A DNA stretch of 40,632 nucleotides from RUG11551 sp045586185 (GTDB lineage: Bacteria > Planctomycetota > Planctomycetia > Pirellulales > Thermoguttaceae), in the NCBI GenBank assembly GCA_045586185.1, contig JAZMZV010000090.1, positions 1 through 40,632 on the forward strand, in the 5' to 3' direction. The position numbers and the translations under genes are program-made. Under the pieces are notes generated by a model. That model did no database searches and was not told the DNA's origin. It saw only the letters and a program-made list of their open reading frames with translations. Shown in pieces: positions 31,766-40,632 of this stretch (position 1 is the stretch's first letter; every line of letters begins with the position of its first letter).

Positions 31766-32515
31766 ATGAAAGTTTATACGATTATTCCCGCTCGATACGC
31801 GTCAACCCGTCTGCCTCGAAAAATGCTTTTGAACGAAACGGGGAAGCCGCTTATCGTTCATACGTATGAGTCCGCCCTCAAAGCGAAGATTCCTCAAGGC
31901 GTTTGCGTCGCGACCGACAACGACGAAATATTCGACGCTGTTACAAGTTTCGGCGGGCAGGCGATTATGACCAGTCCAGACTGCGCTTCCGGTACGGATC
32001 GTTTGGCGGAAGTCGCCCGAAAGATGGAGGACGTCGATATCTTCGTCAACGTTCAAGGCGACGAACCCGACATGAATCCCGATACCATCGACCGCTGCGC
32101 TCAATTGCTGCTTGACAATCCGGATGCCGTCATGTCAACCATGGCGATTCCGATTCGCGTTAAAGAAAAAGTCTTTGATCCCAACTGCGTTAAAGTCGTG
32201 TTTAACCAATCCGGTCGAGCGATGTACTTCAGCCGCTCGCCAATCCCCTGCGCCAGAACGTGGTCGGACGATTTACTCAGCGTCTCCCCTGCCCTGTACT
32301 GGCAGCATTTGGGAATCTACGCTTACCGTCGTGAATTCCTTCTTCAGCTTGGACAAATGCCGACGTCTCCCATCGAGAACACGGAAAAGCTGGAACAGCT
32401 TCGCGTTCTGGACGCCGGCTATGCGATTATGGTCGGTCAAGCGGACGGCTGCGCTATCGGAATCGACACGATTGAAGACTATAGGAAGTTCGTCGCTGAA
32501 TACTGCAAAGAGTAA
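31766..32515 (+). CDS. kdsB: 3-deoxy-manno-octulosonate cytidylyltransferase
   Basis: Makes CMP-KDO for the lipopolysaccharide core, so the organism has an LPS-type outer membrane. 249 residues, normal. Family motifs: IIPARYASTRLPRKML (6-21), VCVATDND near 47-54, ASGTDRLAEVA near 74-84, NVQGDEP near 94-100, AMYFSRSPIP near 152-161 and the C-terminal IENTEKLEQLRVL near 207-219. It starts 14 bases after the SH3-domain gene, in the same direction. Other LPS genes are not in the window. Confidence 0.97.
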   Translation: MKVYTIIPARYASTRLPRKMLLNETGKPLIVHTYESALKAKIPQGVCVATDNDEIFDAVTSFGGQAIMTSPDCASGTDRLAEVARKMEDVDIFVNVQGDEPDMNPDTIDRCAQLLLDNPDAVMSTMAIPIRVKEKVFDPNCVKVVFNQSGRAMYFSRSPIPCARTWSDDLLSVSPALYWQHLGIYAYRREFLLQLGQMPTSPIENTEKLEQLRVLDAGYAIMVGQADGCAIGIDTIEDYRKFVAEYCKE

Positions 32516-32586
32516 TTATCGCGTCTACTAACCAAAAAAGACAAGAAAAAGACAAAATATGTCAATAATTATCCTCATTTGACCTG

Positions 32587-32615
32587 TTGAATTTCACTTG
32601 AGGTTCTATTATAAT
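32587..32615 (+). promoter_or_regulatory. promoter candidate for the Tat oxidoreductase gene
   Basis: TTGAAT (32587-32592), 17-base spacer, perfect TATAAT (32610-32615). This gives a leader of about 90 bases. Confidence 0.6.
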
Positions 32616-32711
32616 AGGCAATATACAGCGTGAATCTAAAATGCAGGAAGGTTGCAATTCAGAATTGTCAACCGCTCCCTGTTCCCCACAACTAACCAAG
32701 GAGACATGAAT

Positions 32712-34049
32712 ATGAAATCCACTCGACGAGAATTTTTAGGCATGACGGTAGCGGCTCTTGCCGTTCCGACTTTAATTCCGCGCGACGTTATGGCGCAAGA
32801 CGGCAAACCGGGCGCAAACGACAGAGTCAATATTGCCGGCATCGGCGTCGGCCGTATGGGATTTGGCGATATGAACACGACGCACCACATAGAAACGGCG
32901 AAAGTCGTTGGCTGCGCTGACGTCTTCCTGCCCCGCGCTCAGGACAGAGCCGCAAAATTGGGCTGCAATCCCGATAAAGACGCCGTTTCGGATTATCGCG
33001 AAATCCTTGACCGCAAAGACGTCGACGCGATTATCACCGCCACGCCGGAACAGTGGCGATCTCTGATTTGCATTCACGCCGCGCAAGCGGGAAAACACAT
33101 CTTTGCGGAAAAGCCGGTTTCGCTGACCATTGCTGAAGGGCGATTGATGGTCAAGGCAGCTCGCAAGTACAACGTCAAGTTCTCGACCGGTTCCATGCAG
33201 CGCAGTATGAATCCCAACTATCGCGGCTGCAAGTTTATTCGTGACGGAGGACTGGGCAAGATTACCAAAGTCGTTGCCGCCAATTACGAATCTCCCTGGT
33301 TCTACGATATGAAAGCGGAAGAAATCCCGGCAGGCTTGGACTGGGAACGCTGGTGCGGCCCTGCTCCTCTGGTGGCGTACCATCCGGAACTGTTTATTCC
33401 TCGCGGCAAGCCGGGCTGGCTGTCGTTCAGACCGTTCTCCGGCGGCGAAATGACCGGTTGGGGAACTCACGGATTCGACCAGATTCAGTGGGCGCTGGGA
33501 ATGCAGGAAACCGGCCCCGTCGAGATTATTGTAACAGGCGACAAACTCGAGGCCCCGACCTACGACAAGCCGGAAGACGCCAGACGAGGCAATCAGCTTT
33601 GCAATCAGCCGAAACTGGCGTACAAGTACGCTAACGGCATTGTCGTCAAACTCGGAGACGACGACGGCAAAGAAGGCAACCGCGGCGGCGGAATCTTCTT
33701 TGGCGAAAAAGGCAAAATGGAAATCTGGCGCAACAAGGTTACCGCCAATCCGCAAGAACTCGTCGATCAAGTCAACAAGATCGAAGTTCCTGAACTGCTT
33801 ACTAAAAAGCAGGGACACGACGCCCAGATTCGCAACTGGATCGACTGCATCAAGTTTGGCAGAACGCCCATTTCCGATTGCGAATACGCTCACCGCAGCG
33901 CGTCTGTTTGTCACATGCTCAACATCGCCCGATACGTTGGACATTCCCTCAAGTGGGATCCGGAAAAAGAGGTTTTCGATTCCGCCGACGCCAACGCCAT
34001 GCTGGACCGAGAACGCCGCAAGGGCTACGAATTGCCGTCAGAAATCTGA
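32712..34049 (+). CDS. Tat-exported Gfo/Idh/MocA-family oxidoreductase
   Basis: NAD(P)-dependent sugar or inositol-type oxidoreductase fold, 445 residues. I start at ATG 32712 because AAGGAG is 8 bases upstream and the N-terminus is then a twin-arginine signal (STRREFLGMTVAALAVP, end near DVMAQ). The Rossmann domain begins NIAGIGVGRMGF near 40 and includes the family's EKPV motif near 136-139 (HIFAEKPVS). The C-terminal alpha/beta domain follows. Planctomycetes have many such Tat-exported members; the cofactor is bound before export in characterised relatives. The substrate is unknown. A terminator follows at 34084-34137. Confidence 0.93.
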   Translation: MKSTRREFLGMTVAALAVPTLIPRDVMAQDGKPGANDRVNIAGIGVGRMGFGDMNTTHHIETAKVVGCADVFLPRAQDRAAKLGCNPDKDAVSDYREILDRKDVDAIITATPEQWRSLICIHAAQAGKHIFAEKPVSLTIAEGRLMVKAARKYNVKFSTGSMQRSMNPNYRGCKFIRDGGLGKITKVVAANYESPWFYDMKAEEIPAGLDWERWCGPAPLVAYHPELFIPRGKPGWLSFRPFSGGEMTGWGTHGFDQIQWALGMQETGPVEIIVTGDKLEAPTYDKPEDARRGNQLCNQPKLAYKYANGIVVKLGDDDGKEGNRGGGIFFGEKGKMEIWRNKVTANPQELVDQVNKIEVPELLTKKQGHDAQIRNWIDCIKFGRTPISDCEYAHRSASVCHMLNIARYVGHSLKWDPEKEVFDSADANAMLDRERRKGYELPSEI

Positions 34050-34083
34050 TTTGAATGGCAAATTGCTGAATAATTAAAGAAAC

Positions 34084-34137
34084 AGCGAGGATTATAATTC
34101 CGCATTCCGCGGACTTAAAATCCTCGCTAAGTTTTAG
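34084..34137 (+). terminator. terminator after the Tat oxidoreductase gene
   Basis: A perfect 10-bp stem (AGCGAGGATT 34084-34093 with AATCCTCGCT 34119-34128) followed by AAGTTTT. The loop contains two ATTCCGC words (34097-34110) of the same repeat family as 26346-26373. It may serve both convergent genes. Confidence 0.85.
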
Positions 34138-34148
34138 TAAACTCCGTT

Positions 34149-34853
34149 CTACGATTGTCTATTGTCTTCCTCTCGAAACGAGTTGGTAAACGACTGGTCA
34201 ATCCGCTGTTGAGAATAATCCGGATTGGACGGAGGAGCGGGAATCGCCCCGGTATCTGCAAAATTTCGGGAAAACGACTGCTGCATTCGCGCCTGGCGCC
34301 TGTCAACGTATCCAAACGGCGTTTCCGGTTCCGAAGCTTGCTGTTGAGACGCAGCGTCCGGAGCTGGAGGAACGTTTTGCTGTTCTGTCTGCTGTAACGG
34401 ATCGGTTGTCGGAGCTGCGTCTGAACGAAGTCCTTCTCGAAAATCCGCCCATCGTTTGGAAAAGAACGTTACAATTCCTTTGAAAACGGTCTTGATTGTA
34501 TGCCCAATGCGTTTCCAGTTGACGCGAATATACGGTTCGGTCATCCAGCTTGGCTGAGGCGGTTCCGGCGCGTTTTCCTGTTGAGAATGTGAGTTGTCTA
34601 TCGGCGGGGGCGGCGGAATAACCGTTTCTTCTGGAATCGGAGACTGCTGCAGAGGCTGATTGAAAGCCGTCCCCTGCTGATAACTAACGTTCTGCGGGTA
34701 TCCCACGCCTTGCTGGCTCTCCATTCCCGGCTGATAGGAATCCGTTATAACGCGTCCGCAATGCAAACAGAATATTTTTCTGCCCGGCTGAATGTTGGTA
34801 ATAGCCGTTTCGCATCCGCAGACGTTACATCGAATTGTTGTTCTGTTTGCCAT
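34149..34853 (-). CDS. zinc-ribbon protein of unknown function
   Basis: 234 residues from ATG 34853, where the protein begins MANRTTIRCNVCGC. An upstream in-frame start at 34931 would add 26 unlike residues and no site favours it. Two CxxC knuckles (CNVC..., CLHC, residues about 9-32) form a small zinc ribbon. The rest is Gln/Pro-rich and disordered-looking, with one basic amphipathic or weakly hydrophobic segment near 120-150 (IGHTIKTVFKGIVTFFSKRW). I recognise no family. It converges on the Tat oxidoreductase gene. Confidence 0.75.
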   Translation of the reverse strand: MANRTTIRCNVCGCETAITNIQPGRKIFCLHCGRVITDSYQPGMESQQGVGYPQNVSYQQGTAFNQPLQQSPIPEETVIPPPPPIDNSHSQQENAPEPPQPSWMTEPYIRVNWKRIGHTIKTVFKGIVTFFSKRWADFREGLRSDAAPTTDPLQQTEQQNVPPAPDAASQQQASEPETPFGYVDRRQARMQQSFSRNFADTGAIPAPPSNPDYSQQRIDQSFTNSFREEDNRQS

Positions 34854-35437
34854 GATTAAATTTTGGAAAAAAAATACGTCATTTGATTTATTCAGGTTCT
34901 TCTGACAAGTAACAGTCTGAGATACCGTCAAAGCGAGCTATTCAGTTATAGACACGCTGATTCCTGAAACAGTCTATAATATTAGTATATTCAATTTCAC
35001 AAGAATTACAAGGCGTTGGACTGAAGTATCTGAAATTATTTAAGGTTCTGGTACTGTTACGTTAATTGAGTGAGACATTAAAAGCCGTTTGCACATGCTT
35101 TTAAAACTGTAATTGTTTATACTTGAATTTTCCTTTCAAACGTAACATATAAATAATCCGGTTACTTATAAAAAGTGATACTAAACATTTTTATAGCAAT
35201 ATATCATAGAGATTAGAAAATATTTTTAGAAAATCAAGATATTTCCGAATTTTTTTGAAAAAAATTTGAGAAAATTCTTGTTTTGGGGTATTGACATTTT
35301 CTTTTGCAGCGATTATATTGATAGTAACAATTAAAGAATGACGTTGTCGAAATAGAATAACAAGCGGAACTTTTCGCAAATATAAATTGCCGTCAAAAAC
35401 TAATTCCTCAAATTTAACGCATACAGGAGAAATGGAA
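34854..35437. other. 584-bp AT-rich region upstream of the RHS gene
   Basis: Divergent gap between the zinc-ribbon gene and the RHS gene. It has very AT-rich runs around 35200-35280 and the RHS promoter. I see no gene or repeat family in it. Confidence 0.5.
35291..35319 (+). promoter_or_regulatory. RHS gene promoter candidate
   Basis: Consensus TTGACA (35291-35296), 17-base spacer, TATATT (35314-35319), with an AT-rich stretch upstream. The leader is about 110 bases. AGGAGA at 35425-35430 is spaced 7 bases from ATG 35438. Confidence 0.75.
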
Positions 35438-38400
35438 ATGCAGTTTTTTAAAAAACTTTTCGCTCAGAACAAATCTAAGCGTAAAAGCGTTTCTCGTTTC
35501 TCTCGTACTTCGCGATTCGAGCCGCTCGAAAATCGCGAACTACTTTCCGTAACTCCGGCAAACGGCGTTATCAATAACGAAACCTACGCTCAAACCTATC
35601 TGGAAGACGGCGTATTTACCTGTAACGGGACGCTAACCGTTAATTTCATCGGGTCAGAAACCGCAAACGAAAACGACTCCATGACGTTTACCGTCGGCGG
35701 TCAATCCGTTACCGTAACTCCCAACGGTATCTCTGGGGCAAATACCATTAACGTCAAACAGGGAGACTCTTTTACTTTTCCCACGGATTCATCAGATTTA
35801 CAGCGTAACGGCGGCGTCTTGGGCGTTTATCGCTTGGAAGACTGGACAGACAACGACTACAACGACCTGGTCGTCAGCGATTCCTTTCAGCCGGACTACG
35901 TATCAGACCCGGACCCGGAATCCGATCCAAAGTGCGAATGTACTTGCGGAATTAACGATATATCGCAAAATGCGGCAGTTCCGCAATTTCCGTCAGAGTT
36001 TCATTCTTTCCCCTCTTCGTTCGGCAGTACATATCTTAAGGCGGAAGCCGTTCTTCCTCAAAACAGTTTAAACGAATTCCCCGTCAGCGTCAAGGCGACG
36101 TATACGTTAAACAACAGCATTACGCAAGACGTCTATTATACCGTTGGCTCGTTTGACCCGACGGAGAAGTTCACAACGGCGGCTCAGCTGGATACAAGCG
36201 CTCTTTCTTCCGGGCGCTATGACTGGACGATTGAACTGCTTTACACCTACGCTGACAATACAACGTCCAATGAAACGTTTACCGGGCAAACCAGCATCGT
36301 CAACCTTTCAGACAGTCCCTACGGCGCAGGCGTCAATTTAACCGGTCTTTCCCATCTCAACTTTTCAGACTGGGACAATCAGGTTGGCTCCGGCATCAAC
36401 TGGGAACGCTCCTGCGGAAAGAAAGTCTGGTTTACGTGGGACGGCACGGACTTCATTGCGGAAGACGGCGAATCCGTCAATTCTACATTAACGCCCAATC
36501 TTAACGGTTACACGATTATTGACCACAACGAACGTTTTACGTTTAATTCCGCCGGGCAATTAACGCTTCGGGAAGGCTTGACAGACGGCAAATCAACAAC
36601 TTGGGCGTACAACGCAGACGGAACGGCGTATTCTAAAACAGACGAATCCGGGCGCGTTACAACGTACAATTATGCAAACGGTCTTTTATCGTCTGTAACA
36701 GACTTTGCCGGGCGAACAACAACCTATTCATACGATCAGTACAACCGTTTAACGTCCATAACCCAGCCGGCGGCAGACAATCAGAGTTTGCCTCAAACAA
36801 CGTCGTTTACGTACGATGGAACTTCTAACCGGATTTTAACTCAAACAGACCCGGACGGAACGGTAACGGCGTATGCGTATCAAGACAACGTTTTAACGTC
36901 GATAACGCAAAACGGGATTGTGCAAATGCAGCAATCGGCGTTTGCCAGCCAGGCTCTGCCGGACTTGTCCGTTGAGGGCTACGACGCAGCCCATCCGGCG
37001 CAGCTTGTCAGTCAGCAGGACGGACAGGGCGAATACGTCAATAAATACGGAGTAACGACCAGTTACGTTTTAGACGCTGGCAACAACGTCGTTTATCAAA
37101 ATACCAACGGGATAGAAATCTTTTCAACGTACGATTCCAACGGCTTGCTTTTACAGCGTATTGAGAACAATTCCAACGCGTCAGGCGTCGATTACCGTCA
37201 GACCCTTTACGAATACGACGCCCGCGGGAACTTAACGCTCATAACTTATCCAGACGAATCCACAGAAAGCTGGACGTACGACGGGACGTTCGATCAGGTT
37301 ACTTCCTATACAGACCAGCTGGGGAACAGAACCCTTTATACGGTCGATTCCGTTACCGGCTTAACAACGTCTGCGCGACAGGTTGTGGGTGAGGTTGACG
37401 ATTTACAAAACGGAGAGACGGACGACGTTGTAACGCTCTACGCCTACAACGCCGACAAACGGCTCATTTCCGTTACCGACGCGTTAGGAAACATCACCGC
37501 TTACACATACGACTCCCGCGGGAACGTCTTAACGGAAACGACGGCGTATGGAACCGCTTTGGCGGCTGCAACGGTTTATACGTACGATTCAGCCGACCGG
37601 CTGACGTCTTCCACAGACCCCTTGGGACGTACAACCAACTACCAGTACGACGCTTTAGACCGCCTTGTTCAAACCACGCTTCCCGCCGCGCAGACCGGGG
37701 CAGACAGACTGACAACGCAGTCCGTCTATAACAATCTCGGTCAGCTCGTCCAGTCAACCGACGTCAACGGCGCTGTAACCGCCTATACGTATAACGCCGC
37801 CGGACAGCTCGCGTCTGTTGCAACCGGCGCTTCAACCTCAACGTACGCCTACAACGCCTACGGAGACTTATTAACCGTTACGGACTCTTTAGGCTCTCTT
37901 ACCCGGTACGAATACAACGCAAACGGAAAACTCATTGCAACGTATACGGAAAACCAGACGAGCGCCAGCGTCCAGACGTCTGCCACGACATACGACGCGT
38001 GGGGCAGAACGGCAACTGAAACCAACGCCGCAGGCGTAACGTTGTCGTATGAATACGATAAAATGGATCGCGTCGTGAAAATTACGCGTCTGAACGACAA
38101 CGTCGTTTTGGAAACGCGAACCTACGACGCCGCAGGCAACCTCAAAACCGTTACGGACGCTCTCAACCATACGACAACGTACACTTACGACGCGCTGGGC
38201 AACTTAACGCAAATCGTCAACCCGGACGGCTCTGCAACGCAATACGCCTACGACAAACTGGGGCGAATTACATCCGTAATTGATGCGTTAGGAAACGCAA
38301 CGTTTTATGCCTACGACGCTTTAGGAAATCAAACATCTGTAACGGACGCAGAGGGCAATATTACAGTATATGCCTACGATTCTGTCGGAAACGTAACGTC

Positions 38401-40632
38401 TGTAACAACTTATAATTCCGAATTCCGCATTCCGAATTCCGAATTAATAACCTCCTATACTTACGACGGCTTAGGGAGAAATACGTCCGTTACGCTGTCT
38501 AACGCTTCTGGAACTACGTCTACAACTACTTCAACGACGTATTCTATTCAGACTAATAACGGCGTCCGATACAACGTAGTAACGCAATACGACGCGTTAG
38601 GAAACGCAACGGTTTCAACGTACAACGTTTACGGCGACTTGCTTTCCGTCCAGCAGGGAACGGCGACAACGACGTATACGTACAATTCAGAAGGTCAGCT
38701 TGTATCGCAAACAGACGCTCTTAATCATACAACCCAATACGCCTACGATTATTTAGGAAACCTTGCTTCCGTAATCGCCGCGGACAATACCGTAACGACC
38801 TATAATTACAACGCCGCCGGTCAGCTTATTTCGCAAACGGACGCGTTAGGCGTAACAACGCGGTACGAATACAATCTTAACGGTCAGGCCGTTAAAACGA
38901 CTGTCGTAAACAATCCCGTTGATTTGCCGCTTGCGTCCTGGCTGGACGAATCGCAGACGTTCAACGGTACTTCCGATAAAGTCGTTATTGGAAACCCGTC
39001 TAAACTCAACTTTACCGGGGAAATTACGCTTACCGCTGCCGTTAAAATCGACTCGTTCAACGGCTTGCAGGACATTCTCGCTCACGGATACAAGTTCAAC
39101 CCGAACGCAGAAGTCTTTTTAAGATTGAGCGGTAATAAAATCCAGGTTGGTTCGTACAACGGACAGACGTATTATGCAGAATCGACGCTTTCGGAATCCG
39201 ATTTAGGACAATGGATTACCTTTACCGGAACGTACGACGGGGAGAACTGGAACCTGTACAAAGACGGCGTTTTAATTGCCTCTTCTGCGTCCTCCGTCGG
39301 CGCTGTTACCGTCAACGCCAACTGGGTTATCGGCGCCAGCGCCCAAAACAACCGCTATTTCAAAGGGGAAATCAAAGACGTCGCTATTTGGAACGAAGCC
39401 TTGTCGTCTCAAGACGTTCAAACCCTGTCTCAAGGCGGGTTAAGTCAATATACCGTCGTCAACCAATCCGCCTACAACGCCGCCGGCTGGCTGACGTCCT
39501 CAACCGACGCCAACGGCAATACAACGTCCTATACGTACGATTCTATGGGGCGCGTCTTAACCGTAACCGACGCGCTCAACCAAACGACGTCGTATTCCTA
39601 CGATGTACTCGGTCGCGTATACGAACAGACAACCCCTCAAGGCGCAGTTACAAGATATACCTACGACGCAGTCGGGAACGTTTTAAAAACCGAACAGTAT
39701 GATTCAACTCAAACCGCATTGCCCGCCGCGTCCTGGTTAGACGAAGCTCAGACGTTCAACGGGATTTCCGACAAAGTCGTTATCGGCAACCAGTCTGAAC
39801 TCAACTTTACGGGAGAAATTACGCTTACCGCCACAGTTAAAATCGACTCGTTCAACGGCTTGCAGGACATCCTCGCTCACGGCTACACGTTCAGACCGAA
39901 CGCAGAAGTCTTTTTAAGATTGAGCGGAAATAAAATTCAGGCTGGTTCGTACAACGGACAGACGTATTGTGCAGAAACGACGCTTTCGGAATCCGATTTA
40001 GGACAATGGATTACCTTTACCGGGACGTACGACGGGGAGAACTGGAACCTGTACAAAGACGGCGTTTTAATTGCCTCTTCTGCGTCCTCCGTCGGCGCTG
40101 TTACCGTCAACGCGGACTGGGTTATCGGCGCCAGCGCCCAAAACAACCGCTTTTTCGACGGGGAAATCAAAGACGTCGCCATTTACCGTTCCGCCCTTAC
40201 CGCCTCGCAAGTTGCCGATCTATACAATGGCACGTTACACAACAGCGTTATAACAACGCTCTATACATACACGCCCACCGGGGCTGTCGCCTCCGTTACC
40301 GACCCAGAAGGGAATACAACCTCCTACGGCTACGACTACAGAGGACTTGCCGTTTCCGAAACCAACGCCAAAGGATATACGCGGTATTTTGAATATGACG
40401 CCAACGGCAGACTGACGGACAAGACCGACCGCAACGGGCGGGTTACAACCTATACCTACGATGCCGCCGGACGGCTGACGTCTGAAAGTTGGCTCGATTC
40501 GTCCAATAACGCCGTTAATACGTTTACGTATCAGTACGATATATTAGGAAACTTGCTGTCCGCTTTTGACGGCGTTTCCAGTTGCGATTATACGTACGAT
40601 ACGATGAATCGTATTGATTCAATGACAATAAT
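35438..40632 (+). CDS. giant RHS/YD-repeat surface protein with LamG-like domains (3' end outside window)
   Basis: An open frame of at least 1731 codons runs off the window. The start is ATG 35438, 7 bases after AGGAGA (ATG 35432 is too close). A basic N-terminus leads to RFEPLENRELLSV (about 29-41), the planctomycete 'LEPR.LLS' motif of exported giants. A first domain ends in a DUF4114-like WTDNDYNDLVV near 140-150. A Cys pair (CECTC) and a beta-rich region follow. From about residue 370 there are dozens of YD repeats ('G...YTYDALGNLTSVTD'). Two nearly identical concanavalin/LamG-like domains interrupt them (38935-39430 and 39725-40200). YD repeats normally form a shell around a C-terminal toxin or effector, which is not visible here. 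A 7-bp word repeat is embedded in frame at 38414-38441. Confidence 0.9.
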   Translation, partial: MQFFKKLFAQNKSKRKSVSRFSRTSRFEPLENRELLSVTPANGVINNETYAQTYLEDGVFTCNGTLTVNFIGSETANENDSMTFTVGGQSVTVTPNGISGANTINVKQGDSFTFPTDSSDLQRNGGVLGVYRLEDWTDNDYNDLVVSDSFQPDYVSDPDPESDPKCECTCGINDISQNAAVPQFPSEFHSFPSSFGSTYLKAEAVLPQNSLNEFPVSVKATYTLNNSITQDVYYTVGSFDPTEKFTTAAQLDTSALSSGRYDWTIELLYTYADNTTSNETFTGQTSIVNLSDSPYGAGVNLTGLSHLNFSDWDNQVGSGINWERSCGKKVWFTWDGTDFIAEDGESVNSTLTPNLNGYTIIDHNERFTFNSAGQLTLREGLTDGKSTTWAYNADGTAYSKTDESGRVTTYNYANGLLSSVTDFAGRTTTYSYDQYNRLTSITQPAADNQSLPQTTSFTYDGTSNRILTQTDPDGTVTAYAYQDNVLTSITQNGIVQMQQSAFASQALPDLSVEGYDAAHPAQLVSQQDGQGEYVNKYGVTTSYVLDAGNNVVYQNTNGIEIFSTYDSNGLLLQRIENNSNASGVDYRQTLYEYDARGNLTLITYPDESTESWTYDGTFDQVTSYTDQLGNRTLYTVDSVTGLTTSARQVVGEVDDLQNGETDDVVTLYAYNADKRLISVTDALGNITAYTYDSRGNVLTETTAYGTALAAATVYTYDSADRLTSSTDPLGRTTNYQYDALDRLVQTTLPAAQTGADRLTTQSVYNNLGQLVQSTDVNGAVTAYTYNAAGQLASVATGASTSTYAYNAYGDLLTVTDSLGSLTRYEYNANGKLIATYTENQTSASVQTSATTYDAWGRTATETNAAGVTLSYEYDKMDRVVKITRLNDNVVLETRTYDAAGNLKTVTDALNHTTTYTYDALGNLTQIVNPDGSATQYAYDKLGRITSVIDALGNATFYAYDALGNQTSVTDAEGNITVYAYDSVGNVTSVTTYNSEFRIPNSELITSYTYDGLGRNTSVTLSNASGTTSTTTSTTYSIQTNNGVRYNVVTQYDALGNATVSTYNVYGDLLSVQQGTATTTYTYNSEGQLVSQTDALNHTTQYAYDYLGNLASVIAADNTVTTYNYNAAGQLISQTDALGVTTRYEYNLNGQAVKTTVVNNPVDLPLASWLDESQTFNGTSDKVVIGNPSKLNFTGEITLTAAVKIDSFNGLQDILAHGYKFNPNAEVFLRLSGNKIQVGSYNGQTYYAESTLSESDLGQWITFTGTYDGENWNLYKDGVLIASSASSVGAVTVNANWVIGASAQNNRYFKGEIKDVAIWNEALSSQDVQTLSQGGLSQYTVVNQSAYNAAGWLTSSTDANGNTTSYTYDSMGRVLTVTDALNQTTSYSYDVLGRVYEQTTPQGAVTRYTYDAVGNVLKTEQYDSTQTALPAASWLDEAQTFNGISDKVVIGNQSELNFTGEITLTATVKIDSFNGLQDILAHGYTFRPNAEVFLRLSGNKIQAGSYNGQTYCAETTLSESDLGQWITFTGTYDGENWNLYKDGVLIASSASSVGAVTVNADWVIGASAQNNRFFDGEIKDVAIYRSALTASQVADLYNGTLHNSVITTLYTYTPTGAVASVTDPEGNTTSYGYDYRGLAVSETNAKGYTRYFEYDANGRLTDKTDRNGRVTTYTYDAAGRLTSESWLDSSNNAVNTFTYQYDILGNLLSAFDGVSSCDYTYDTMNRIDSMTI
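38414..38441 (+). repeat. AATTCCG 7-bp word repeat inside the RHS coding sequence
   Basis: AATTCCG, AATTCCG, CATTCCG, AATTCCG in perfect register, coding for NSEFRIPNSE-like residues that break the YD-repeat pattern. The intergenic copies are at 26346-26373 and 34097-34110. Confidence 0.85.
38935..40200 (+). repeat. duplicated LamG-like coding unit in the RHS gene
   Basis: The segment 38935-39430 recurs at about 39725-40200, offset 795 bp (265 codons), with almost identical DNA over its second half (for example from GAATCCGATTTAGGACAATG at 39194 and again at 39989). The duplication is recent or kept uniform by gene conversion. Confidence 0.9.

Larger units (their letters stand above)
8961..36701. 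repeat. dispersed over-represented octamer CTGTTACA
   Basis: First bases of exact copies. Plus strand: 8961, 10314, 10941, 13875, 17402, 19629, 23275, 24917, 27673, 30365, 31938. Minus strand (read TGTAACAG): 24361, 28148, 29142, 29701, 33530, 36694. That is 17 copies where about 1.2 are expected in 40.6 kb of two-strand DNA at even composition. The ninth base is A or G, rarely T, never C. Six copies are the odd palindrome CTGTWACAG. None was seen before 8961. Counted by eye. Confidence 0.7.

Overview
The window reads as chromosomal DNA of a planctomycete, probably the Pirellulales/Thermoguttaceae side of the phylum. Supporting signs are a Planctomycetes/Verrucomicrobia-restricted Minf_1886-type protein (10602-11042), a Tat-exported Gfo/Idh/MocA oxidoreductase, a short MnmE-like GTPase, a large RHS protein carrying the N-terminal 'FEPLENRELLS' motif typical of planctomycete exported giants, a Cys-rich autotransporter-like protein, and kdsB (LPS synthesis). 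Shine-Dalgarno sites are present before some genes and absent before others. I saw no tRNA, rRNA or CRISPR array.

Layout. 0.1-5.1 kb: hemE, then a signal-peptide/beta-helix/beta-barrel protein closed by a strong terminator. 5.4-7.2 kb (minus): a two-gene unit of MnmE-like GTPase and ferredoxin-nitroreductase. 7.5-12.2 kb (plus): an MMPL/RND exporter, the Minf_1886 protein and truB. 12.3-16.4 kb: a more AT-rich island bounded by about 105-bp inverted repeats, holding a small membrane ORF, an overlapping pair of small genes (one DUF4926-like) and a 17-repeat ankyrin lipoprotein. 16.4-21.0 kb: pheA (minus), dnaK and ispF. 21.0-23.2 kb: a Y1/RAYT-like HUH transposase directly followed by a four-unit palindromic repeat array, an Mrr-like restriction endonuclease, and a second, oppositely oriented five-unit array. 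23.2-26.0 kb (minus): an inositol monophosphatase and a LeuC/LeuD-like pair. 26.6-34.0 kb (plus): a double-parvulin PPIase, proB, a GNAT acetyltransferase, an SH3-domain exported protein, kdsB and the Tat oxidoreductase. 34.1-34.9 kb (minus): a zinc-ribbon protein. 35.4 kb to the edge: the RHS/YD giant, incomplete at the window end.

Two things stand out. First, the LeuC/LeuD-like pair keeps the fold and gene order of isopropylmalate isomerase. LeuC has nevertheless lost all three [4Fe-4S] cysteines (Ser351, Ser411, Ile414) and has GALH for GDSH, and LeuD has lost the GCGSSREH substrate loop and the DTDAIIP region. Both frames are intact, so this looks like an iron-sulfur-free relative with a changed job. 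Second, the DNA carries several layers of repeats. There is a REP/RAYT-like system. There are many degenerate 7- to 9-bp 'word' tandem repeats arranged as inverted arms between genes, one of which sits in frame inside the RHS gene. There is also a strongly over-represented octamer, CTGTTACA, which I counted 17 times on the two strands where about one is expected by chance.

Housekeeping functions (heme, tRNA pseudouridine, phenylalanine, isoprenoid, proline, KDO, chaperone) are scattered singly rather than in pathway operons, as is common in planctomycetes. All functional calls rest on reading motifs in the translated sequence; no database search was run.
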